Shown here piece by piece: positions 16,006 to 23,306 of a stretch of DNA of 64,000 nt; position 1 is the stretch's first letter; the number at the start of each line of letters is the position of its first letter. This DNA comes from Mycobacterium paragordonae (GTDB lineage: Bacteria; Actinomycetota; Actinomycetes; Mycobacteriales; Mycobacteriaceae), in assembly GCF_003614435.1 (NCBI RefSeq), contig NZ_CP025546.1, positions 744,001 to 808,000 of the forward strand, written 5' to 3'. Position numbers and translations under genes: made by a program. Below the pieces are notes generated by a model. It had not been told where the DNA came from, did no database searches, and saw only the letters and a list, made by a program, of their open reading frames with translations.

Positions 16006-17775
16006 TTGGACGTCGTACTCGGGGTTTCGATGGCGCCTTCGGCAGTGCGCATGGCGTTGGTCGAAGGTGAGGACGCCGACGGCGTCATCGTCGAAGAAGA
16101 CAGCTTCCGGATGGCCCGCGACACGGCCGCCACGTGCGCGTCCGACCGGGTGATGGCGGCGATCCTGGGCACCCGGGAAGGTGCCGGTGACGCAGGTCTC
16201 AGGTTGTCCTCCGTCGGTGTTAGCTGGACCGATCAGACTCAGGCGGCAGCCCTGCGCGACGCCCTGGCCGCCCACAAAGTCGAGAACGTGATGCTGGTTT
16301 CGGCGTTTCTGGCGGCGGTTGCGATGGGGCAGTCTGTCGGCGCCGCAGTCGGCTACGAGCGCACGGGCGTCCTGTTCGTCGAACCGGACAGCGCCACCCT
16401 GGCCGTGGTGGACACCCGCGACGGTTCGCTGTGCGACGTGCGACGCCAATTTCTGGCCGAGGACGACGACGCCGCGGTCGCCGAACTGGCGCAGCTGGTA
16501 TCGACCGCCGAGACCATGCGCGCCCGTCCGGACGGCATCTACGTGGTGGGTTCGGGCGTCGACGTGCCCATGATCAAGCCGGCTCTGGACGCGGCGACGA
16601 CGCTGAGGATCAGCGTGCCGGAGGAACCCGACATGGCGCTGGCCCGCGGCGCGGCGCTGGCTTCGGGAAGCTCGCCGTTGTTCGCGGCCACCACCGCAGC
16701 TTTGGCCTACGCGCAGCTCGGCGATGAGCTCCCCGAGGCACCCGGGTTCGACGACGGCGACCTCCCCGAGGAGGAGTCGGCCAAGCGCCGGCCCGCGTTG
16801 CTGCTCGGTAGTGGCCTGGCGGTGGTCGCGTGCGCGGCCGTCATCGCTCTGGAGGTGGCGCTGGCCATCAACATTCGTCCGACGGTCGCTCTGCAGCCGA
16901 AGCCGAACGAGAACCAATTCGTCGCACCCATGCAGCCCGAGGCCGTGCAAACCGAGGTGGCCGCGCCCCAGCACAAGATCGACCTGCCGGCAGCGCCGCC
17001 ACGCGTCGAGACACCGCAGGTCCCCAAGGTGGCGCCAGCGGCACCGATCGAGCAGGCTCAGGCGGCACCTGTAATCCCGGCGCCGGCGGCACCGGTGATA
17101 CCCGCTCCGGCGCTGCCTGCTCCCGAGCTGCCCGCGCCTCGGTTACCGGACCCCGTTCTCGTTCCGCCGGTGATCCCGATCCTGGTGCCGCCCATCCAGG
17201 TGCCACGTCAGCAGCCGCAACTGCCTGCTCCGCGCGCGCCGATTCCGGCGTCGCCGCCGCGCATCCAGAATCCAATCCCGCAGGCGCCCGTCATCCAGGT
17301 CCCGAAGGCGCCGGTTCCCCAGATCCCGCAGGCGCCCGTCATCCAGGTCCCGAAGGCGCCGGTTCCCCAGATCCCGCAGGCACCGGTGCCCAACCCGGGC
17401 CGGGGTCCTTTCGGTGGTGGTGGCGGGGGTAATCCCGGCAACCAGGGCCCGTTCGGCGGTGGGCGCGGTCCGTTCGGAGGTGGCGGCCCCGGCAGTCAAG
17501 GTCCCTTCGGGGGCGGCGGTGGCCCCGGTAGCCAGGGTCCGTTCGGTGGCGGCGGTCCCGGCGGACGCGGTCCGTTCGGTGGTGGTGGCCCCGGAGGTCA
17601 GGGTCCCTTCGGTGGCGGCGGATCCGGTGGGCACGGTCCGTTCGGTGGCGGCGGCCCGGGTGGCGGTGGCTCAGGTGGCGGTCACGGTGGCTTCGGCGGC
17701 GGCGGAGGCGGCTTCGGCGGTGGCGGAGGCGGCTTCGGTGGCGGACACGGCGGTGGCGGCGGCGGGCACCGTTAG
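16006..17775 (+). CDS. DUF7159-type protein: actin/Hsp70-like domain, TM helix, Pro- and Gly-rich tail
   Basis: A 589-aa protein. Residues 1-250 look like an ASKHA (Hsp70/FtsA) fold: an opening LDVVLGVSMAPSAVRMALV strand pair, VLFVEPDSATLAVV, and YVVGSGVDVPMIKPALDAA followed by VPEEPDMALARGAALASG, which resembles the adenosine motif of DnaK. A single membrane helix (about residues 265-290) follows. Then comes a Pro/Ala/Val-rich region with an exact 48-bp tandem duplication, and a tail of about 12 GPFGGGGPGG-like units. The tail is probably outside the membrane. TTG start at 16006 with GGGAGGGG just upstream, the same arrangement as in the paralogue downstream. Function unknown. Confidence 0.8.
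   Translation: MDVVLGVSMAPSAVRMALVEGEDADGVIVEEDSFRMARDTAATCASDRVMAAILGTREGAGDAGLRLSSVGVSWTDQTQAAALRDALAAHKVENVMLVSAFLAAVAMGQSVGAAVGYERTGVLFVEPDSATLAVVDTRDGSLCDVRRQFLAEDDDAAVAELAQLVSTAETMRARPDGIYVVGSGVDVPMIKPALDAATTLRISVPEEPDMALARGAALASGSSPLFAATTAALAYAQLGDELPEAPGFDDGDLPEEESAKRRPALLLGSGLAVVACAAVIALEVALAINIRPTVALQPKPNENQFVAPMQPEAVQTEVAAPQHKIDLPAAPPRVETPQVPKVAPAAPIEQAQAAPVIPAPAAPVIPAPALPAPELPAPRLPDPVLVPPVIPILVPPIQVPRQQPQLPAPRAPIPASPPRIQNPIPQAPVIQVPKAPVPQIPQAPVIQVPKAPVPQIPQAPVPNPGRGPFGGGGGGNPGNQGPFGGGRGPFGGGGPGSQGPFGGGGGPGSQGPFGGGGPGGRGPFGGGGPGGQGPFGGGGSGGHGPFGGGGPGGGGSGGGHGGFGGGGGGFGGGGGGFGGGHGGGGGGHR
17281..17376 (+). repeat. Exact 48-bp tandem duplication in the Pro-rich linker
   Basis: Bases 17281-17328 and 17329-17376 are identical and encode two copies of the 16-residue unit QAPVIQVPKAPVPQIP. 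A third, degenerate copy (QAPVPNPG) follows. This is recent in-frame expansion. Confidence 0.9.
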
Positions 17776-17791
17776 CCGGCCTCTGACCCTG

Positions 17792-17816
17792 TGAGTTTGC
17801 CTACAAAGCAAACTCA
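17792..17816. promoter_or_regulatory. Inverted repeat upstream of the second DUF7159 gene
   Basis: TGAGTTTGC, then seven bases (CTACAAA), then GCAAACTCA: a perfect 9-bp inverted repeat in the 119-bp gap between the two DUF7159 genes. A TATATAGC-like element lies downstream at about 17849-17856, so this may be an operator of a separate promoter. No T-run follows, which argues against a terminator. Confidence 0.45.
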
Positions 17817-17894
17817 AATGGGTACGAAAGCGGTGCGCGGGTACCGTTATATAGCACGGGTTGGGGAATCCGCACAGTCAACTTTGGGGGAGCT

Positions 17895-19310
17895 TTGGAC
17901 ACCGTACTTGGCGTGTCGATGGCACCGACCGCAGTCCGGATGGTGCTGGTCGAAGGCGAAAACGGCGACGGCGCCCTGGTGGATGAAGACAGCATCGACG
18001 TCAGGGAAGAGGACGCGCCGACGTTCAACGCTGCCGACCAGGTCATCTCGGCCATACTCGGGACCCGGGAAGGCGCCACCGAGGGCGGCTACCAGCTGGC
18101 CTCAACAGGAGTGACGTGGCGCGACCCGGCCCAGGCGGCTGAGCTCCGCGACGCGTTGGCCAGCCGCAAGATCGAGAACGTCATGCTGGTTTCGGCGTTC
18201 CTCGCCGCAGCCGCATTGGCGCATTCGGTCGGCAACGAGACCAACTACGCACAGACAGCGCTGCTGTTCATCGAACCCGACACCGCAACTCTGGCCGTGG
18301 TGAACAGCGCCGATGGATCCGTCGCCGACATCCAGACGCAGCCGCTGCCGTCGGACGACGACGCCGCGGTGGCCCGGCTGGCCGAGCTGGTCGCCACGGC
18401 CGAAACGCTGCAGACGCATCCCGACGCCGTCTTTGTGGTCGGCTCCGGTGTCGACGTTCCCATGATCAAGCCGGCGCTGGACGCCGCAACCACGCTCCCG
18501 GTGACCTTGCCCGAAGAGCCCGAGACCGCACTCGCCTGGGGAGCGGCGCTGGCGTCGGCGAACACCCCGTTGCTGTCCGCATCGACGGCGGCTCGCGCCT
18601 ACGCTCAGGACCCCGGTACCGGCGCTTACGCGCCGTTGGTGCTCGACCCCGCCTACTTCGACAACTCCGCCGCAGCAGACGGGGCACTGGCCTACAGCGC
18701 TGTCGACGCCGATCACGACGAGCCGAAGACAGAAGGTCGTCGGCCGCTGGGGTTGCTGGGCAGCGTCCTGCTGTCGATCTTCGTGGTCGGCGTGGCGTCG
18801 CTGGTCGTCTCGCTGGCCGTCAGCATCCGAAGCACGTCCAACACCAGGCCGGACCCGGGTCAAGCCCTCGTCCAGCCCACCCCGGCTCCTCAGGCGCCCG
18901 CCCCGACGCCCCAGGCTCCCGCTCCGGCAGCCGTCCCCGAGCAGGCGCCCGCGCCGGCTCCGCAGGCTCCGGCCCAAGTGCCTGAGCAGGCTCCGGCGCC
19001 GCAGGCTCCCCAGGTGCCCGTGGAGGTGCCACAAGCACCCGTTCCGCAGGCGCCTGCACCCGCTCCCGTGGCGCCCGCCCCGGTCCCGGTTGCACCCGCT
19101 CCGGTCCCGGTGCCGGTGCCGGTACCTCAGCTGCCGCAGATCTTTACCCCGCAGTTCCCGCTCGGCCCGGGTGGCGGTGGCGGCCGCGGCGGCGACGACG
19201 GCCGGGGACCCGGCAAGTTCCCCGGTGGCGGCAAAGGTGGCGGGGAGCGCGGCGGCAAGGGCGGCGGCGGTCGCGGCGGGTTCAACATTCCCGGGATCCC
19301 CGGCTTCTAG
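17895..19310 (+). CDS. DUF7159-type protein: actin/Hsp70-like domain, TM helix, Pro/Ala-rich tail
   Basis: A 471-aa paralogue of the preceding gene. The two share most of the first 230 residues: DTVLGVSMAPTAVRM, ENVMLVSAFLAAA, LLFIEPDTATLAVV, VVGSGVDVPMIKPALDAATT and PEEPETALAWGAAL. A membrane helix (about 285-310) follows. The Pro/Ala/Gln-rich linker ends in a short basic Gly-rich tail (GGGKGGGERGGKGGG). Start TTG at 17895, two bases after GGGGGAG. The ASKHA domain should be cytoplasmic and the tail extracytoplasmic. Whether it still binds ATP cannot be judged, because the first phosphate loop is not clearly canonical. Function unknown. Confidence 0.8.
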   Translation: MDTVLGVSMAPTAVRMVLVEGENGDGALVDEDSIDVREEDAPTFNAADQVISAILGTREGATEGGYQLASTGVTWRDPAQAAELRDALASRKIENVMLVSAFLAAAALAHSVGNETNYAQTALLFIEPDTATLAVVNSADGSVADIQTQPLPSDDDAAVARLAELVATAETLQTHPDAVFVVGSGVDVPMIKPALDAATTLPVTLPEEPETALAWGAALASANTPLLSASTAARAYAQDPGTGAYAPLVLDPAYFDNSAAADGALAYSAVDADHDEPKTEGRRPLGLLGSVLLSIFVVGVASLVVSLAVSIRSTSNTRPDPGQALVQPTPAPQAPAPTPQAPAPAAVPEQAPAPAPQAPAQVPEQAPAPQAPQVPVEVPQAPVPQAPAPAPVAPAPVPVAPAPVPVPVPVPQLPQIFTPQFPLGPGGGGGRGGDDGRGPGKFPGGGKGGGERGGKGGGGRGGFNIPGIPGF

Positions 19311-19388
19311 CATCTCGCCGGGTAGCTGTCACCTGCCGTTCAGCGTCGCGATGCGGTCCGCTCATCGCGGCCACTTACACACGGTGGT

Positions 19389-20720
19389 ATGCGATGCACC
19401 GTTTTCGGTACCGGTTACCTCGGTGCCACCCACGCTGTCGGAATGGCAGAGCTGGGACACGAGGTCGTCGGGGTAGATATCGACCCGGGTAAGGTCGCCA
19501 AGCTGGCGGGTGGCGACATTCCGTTCTATGAACCTGGCTTGCGAAAGTTGTTGACTGCCAACCTTGCTGCGGGCCGACTGCATTTCACCACCGACTACGA
19601 CATGGCGGCCGAATTCGCCGACGTGCATTTCCTCGGCGTCGGCACACCGCAGAAGAAGGGCGAATACGGCGCCGACATACGGCACGTGCACGCCGTCATC
19701 GACGCCTTGGTGCCACGTCTGACCAGGGCCTCCGTCCTGGTCGGCAAGTCGACGGTGCCGGTGGGCACCGCGGCTGAACTCAGCCGGCGGGCCGCGTCGC
19801 TGGCCCCCGCCGGAGTGGACGTCGAAATCGCCTGGAACCCGGAGTTCCTCCGCGAGGGCTATGCCGTCCACGACACGCTGCACCCGGACCGCATTGTGCT
19901 TGGCGTGCAACAGGATTCCGCCCGCGCCGAGGCCGTCGTGCGCGAGCTGTACGAGCCGCTGCTGACCTCGGGGGTGCCTTTTCTGGTAACCGATCTGCAG
20001 ACCGCGGAACTCGTCAAGGTCTCTGCCAATGCCTTTCTGGCAACCAAGATCTCGTTCATCAACGCGATATCCGAGGTGTGCGAGGCGGCGGGCGCCGACG
20101 TCAGCCTGCTGGCCGACGCGCTGGGGTACGACCCTCGCATCGGACGCCAATGTCTCAATGCCGGTTTGGGTTTCGGTGGAGGGTGCCTACCCAAGGACAT
20201 CCGCGCATTCATGGCCCGGGCGGGCGAGCTGGGCGCCGACCAGGCCCTGACTTTCCTGCGCGAGGTCGACAGCATCAACATGCGGCGCCGGACCCGGATG
20301 GTCGAACTGGCCACCGCGGCCTGCGGCGGATCACTGCTCGGTGCCAACATCGCAGTGCTGGGTGCGGCCTTCAAGCCGGAGTCCGACGACGTGCGGGATT
20401 CTCCCGCGCTCAACGTCGCCGGGCAGCTGCAACTCAACGGTGCCGCCGTCAACGTCTACGACCCCAAGGCGCTCGACAACGCCAACCGGCTGTTCCCCAC
20501 GTTGACCTATGCGGTTTCGGTCGAAGAGGCATGTGAGCGCGCGGATGCCGTGCTGGTGCTCACCGAGTGGCGGGAGTTCGTCGACCTCGACCCGGACGAC
20601 CTCGCGGATCGGGTGCGGGCCCGTGTCATCGTCGACGGCCGCAACTGCCTGGATGTGAGCCGCTGGGAACGGGCGGGCTGGCGGGTGTTCCGGCTCGGAG
20701 CGCGGCGCCCTACGCGGTGA
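19389..20720 (+). CDS. udgA: UDP-glucose 6-dehydrogenase
   Basis: A 443-aa NAD-dependent dehydrogenase. The N-terminal Rossmann motif is VFGTGYLGATHAVGMAELGHEVVGVDID. The catalytic cysteine is Cys266 in GFGGGCLPKD, and a C-terminal UDP-binding domain contains GAAFKPESDDVRDSP. It oxidises UDP-glucose to UDP-glucuronate, or a related UDP-sugar. It corresponds to Rv0322 (udgA) in the dcd-udgA order. ATG start at 19389, 78 bp after the DUF7159 gene. It ends inside the convergent deacylase gene by 11 bp. Confidence 0.95.
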   Translation: MRCTVFGTGYLGATHAVGMAELGHEVVGVDIDPGKVAKLAGGDIPFYEPGLRKLLTANLAAGRLHFTTDYDMAAEFADVHFLGVGTPQKKGEYGADIRHVHAVIDALVPRLTRASVLVGKSTVPVGTAAELSRRAASLAPAGVDVEIAWNPEFLREGYAVHDTLHPDRIVLGVQQDSARAEAVVRELYEPLLTSGVPFLVTDLQTAELVKVSANAFLATKISFINAISEVCEAAGADVSLLADALGYDPRIGRQCLNAGLGFGGGCLPKDIRAFMARAGELGADQALTFLREVDSINMRRRTRMVELATAACGGSLLGANIAVLGAAFKPESDDVRDSPALNVAGQLQLNGAAVNVYDPKALDNANRLFPTLTYAVSVEEACERADAVLVLTEWREFVDLDPDDLADRVRARVIVDGRNCLDVSRWERAGWRVFRLGARRPTR

Positions 20721-22494
20721 CGGCCTGCGGCACGTTGCGCGGCCGGCCGTCGGCGCGCAGGAATCCGCCGGTGCGCTCGCGTCCCAGGATCTCGGTCGGC
20801 TGCCCGTGCCGGAATACCTCGCGACCCGACACGAAGACGGCCTCGACGGTGGCGTCGTTGCGGTTCACCATGCGTGAAAGACCGTCGTAGGCATTGATTT
20901 TGGCCTCGTGGTAGGCGTCCAGCGAGTCGTCGAGCCGTTGCGGGTCGATGACCACCAGGTCGGCCCAGTCGCCCACCCGCAGGTGACCGGCATCCAGCCC
21001 GTACCAGTCGGCCAGTTCGCCGGTCAACCGGTGCACCGCCTGCTCGATCGATAGGAACGGGCGGCCCTCGCGCTGAGCGTCACGCACATGCCGCAGCAGC
21101 CGCAGCCCGCTGTTGTAGAAGGCCATGTTGCGCAGGTGTGCCCCGGCGTCGGAGAACCCCACCTGCAAGCCGTGCATCTGAGCCAGCCGGCGCAACATCT
21201 TGGGACGGTGATTGGAAATCGTTGTGCGCCAGCGGATCGCGGTGCCGTGTTCGAGTACCAGGTCGAGGAAGGCGTCGACCGGGTGCAGGCCGCCGCGTTC
21301 CACGCCGACCTGACCGAACGACTTGCCCACCACCGACTCGTCGGGGCAGGAAACGATCTCCGCGTCGAAGAAGTCCCGATGCCACGCACGCGGGCCGAAC
21401 TTGCTGTCGTAGTCCTTCCGGAACTGCCGGCGGTACTCCTCGTCGCGCATGAGCTCGTTGCGCTCGACTTCGTCCTTGAGGTGCAGTGCGGCCGCCCCGG
21501 CGCCGAATTCCTCGAAGACGACCAGGTCGATCCCGTCGGCGTACACCTCGAACGGCACCGGAAGGTGCTGGAAGCGGAAGTCGCCGCCGAGTCGATTCAC
21601 CAGAGCCGCCAATCCGCTGGTCAACCAGATGGTTCCCGGCGCCGACTTCATGTCCGCGGCCGCCAGCAGGCTGGTCTTCAGGTGGCGCCGGCGGATTCCC
21701 AGCGACTGCAGTGCTTGGGAGACGATGTTCTGTGGGTGACTGATGTCGGGACCGGACTGCAGGACGCGACCGGTACGCCGCAACAACGACTTGAGCCTAC
21801 GCAGTTCGCGGCCCTTGGCGTAGGTGGACGGCAGCGTACGGGACCGGCAGGTGTCTCCGTCGATCTTGTCGAAAAGTAGTTGCTGCGAGGACATTCCGAG
21901 GAATCCGGCGTCCAGCGCCTCGTCCAGCATCTGTTCCATCCGGGCCTGTTCGGCGGCGGTGGGCTTGACGTCCTCGCGGGTGGCCCGATCCAGGCCCATC
22001 ACCGATGTCCGCATGTCGGAGTGGCCGATGAAGGCCGTCACGTTGGGGCCGAGTGGCAGCGACTCCAGGGCGTCGATGTATTCCTGCGGATTCGTCCACG
22101 ACTTGTGCTCACCGACGATGCGGACCACGTGCTCATGCGGGATCGCCTCAACCCGCCCGAACAGGTCGGCGGCTTCGCCGGCGCTGACATGCACGGTGGA
22201 CAGCGAGCACGACCCCATCACGATGGTGGTGACGCCGTGACGCACGGACTCCGACAGCTCCGGCGCGGCCAGCACCTCGGCGTCGTAGTGGGTGTGGATG
22301 TCGATGATGCCCGGAATCACCCATTTGCCCTCGGCGTCGATGACGTTCGGGCAGCCTTCGGTATCCAGCGGAGTGGGGGTGACAGCCGCCACGCGGCCGT
22401 CGCGTATCCCGATGTTGCGGATGGCCGAGGGCCCCCCACTGCCGTCGAACCACCTGCCGTTGACGACCACTGCGTCGAAAGTCAATGTGACCAC
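20710..22494 (-). CDS. N-acyl-D-amino-acid deacylase family amidohydrolase
   Basis: A 594-aa amidohydrolase of the D-aminoacylase branch. It has the metal motif HTHYD after VIPGIIDI, the later active-site region SHPQN, and the C-terminal SDAGAHLRNM and WADLVVIDPQ motifs. These enzymes remove acyl groups from D-amino acids or hydrolyse related cyclic amides, and mycobacteria have several with unknown substrates. The GTG start at 22494 lies 30 bp after the TetR stop on the same strand, so the TetR protein probably controls this gene. Confidence 0.88.
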   Translation of the reverse strand: MVTLTFDAVVVNGRWFDGSGGPSAIRNIGIRDGRVAAVTPTPLDTEGCPNVIDAEGKWVIPGIIDIHTHYDAEVLAAPELSESVRHGVTTIVMGSCSLSTVHVSAGEAADLFGRVEAIPHEHVVRIVGEHKSWTNPQEYIDALESLPLGPNVTAFIGHSDMRTSVMGLDRATREDVKPTAAEQARMEQMLDEALDAGFLGMSSQQLLFDKIDGDTCRSRTLPSTYAKGRELRRLKSLLRRTGRVLQSGPDISHPQNIVSQALQSLGIRRRHLKTSLLAAADMKSAPGTIWLTSGLAALVNRLGGDFRFQHLPVPFEVYADGIDLVVFEEFGAGAAALHLKDEVERNELMRDEEYRRQFRKDYDSKFGPRAWHRDFFDAEIVSCPDESVVGKSFGQVGVERGGLHPVDAFLDLVLEHGTAIRWRTTISNHRPKMLRRLAQMHGLQVGFSDAGAHLRNMAFYNSGLRLLRHVRDAQREGRPFLSIEQAVHRLTGELADWYGLDAGHLRVGDWADLVVIDPQRLDDSLDAYHEAKINAYDGLSRMVNRNDATVEAVFVSGREVFRHGQPTEILGRERTGGFLRADGRPRNVPQAVTA

Positions 22495-22524
22495 CTCACT
22501 TGAATGGACAGCTTACCGAAATCG

Positions 22525-23151
22525 TCAACTCGAGGTCGTGGCCGTCCCCTGATGGGCGATTTCGGCGGTCAGCACCGGTGCGATCCAGCGGCGCAGATAT
22601 CCGCGCAGCACCTCGCCGGTGCGCGGCGGCCGGCCGGGATCGATGGTGAACGACTGCAGGATCCGCAACGTGTACTCGGCCAGATCGTCCAGGTCGGCGT
22701 CGGTGAGACCCAAGGTGGCCCAGTCGACGTCCAGGCCGGCCAGGATGCCGTGACTGAACTTGATCCCGATGTCCGAGGTGATGCCGGCTGATGCCTTGGT
22801 GAAGTCGCGGACCAGCATCAATTGGATGTGTTTGTCGCTGGGCAGCCATTCCAGCGTGAACGCCAGGCTCTCCACCAGTGCCTCGACCGGATCGGTCATC
22901 CCGGCGAGGTGCCTGGACAGTATTTCGCAGAACCGCATGCCGGACCGGGTTGCTGCGGCCTCGATGAGGGTGTTGGTCCCGGGGAAGTAGTTGTAGACCG
23001 TTTGACGGGAGACGCCCAGCGTGCGCGCCACGTCGGCAATCCGCATGTCGCCGCCGCGTTGCTCGATGGCTTCGCTGGCGGCGTCGAGGATGCGTTCGAT
23101 CGCCTCGTTGTCGGTCGCGGGCCTCGCACCGCTCCACCCGTGGGTGCGCAT
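22525..23151 (-). CDS. TetR family transcriptional regulator
   Basis: A 208-aa protein with an N-terminal helix-turn-helix (MRIADVARTLGVSRQTVYNYFPGTNTLI) and a ligand-binding C-terminal domain. ATG start at 23151; upstream frame has no homology. It is co-directional with the deacylase gene 30 bp downstream, as expected for a local autoregulated repressor. The ligand is unknown. Confidence 0.9.
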   Translation of the reverse strand: MRTHGWSGARPATDNEAIERILDAASEAIEQRGGDMRIADVARTLGVSRQTVYNYFPGTNTLIEAAATRSGMRFCEILSRHLAGMTDPVEALVESLAFTLEWLPSDKHIQLMLVRDFTKASAGITSDIGIKFSHGILAGLDVDWATLGLTDADLDDLAEYTLRILQSFTIDPGRPPRTGEVLRGYLRRWIAPVLTAEIAHQGTATTSS

Positions 23152-23306
23152 GGCTGAGACCTTAGCCCCGTCCAGACGTCGTGGACTTGCCGACGACGAG
23201 TTCGATCCTGACGGCATGTCGCCGGCGGACTGCGCCGAGTGGGAAGCCCGCCGAAGCAGCGCGGCGACACCACGTGGTCGGGCGGGAAATGACTAGCGAG
23301 ATAGGG

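Noticed and set aside
15310-16974. A long minus-strand open frame across dcd and the first DUF7159 gene.
   Set aside because: It is antisense to two well-supported genes, and its Arg/Gly/Gln-rich translation has no family signal.
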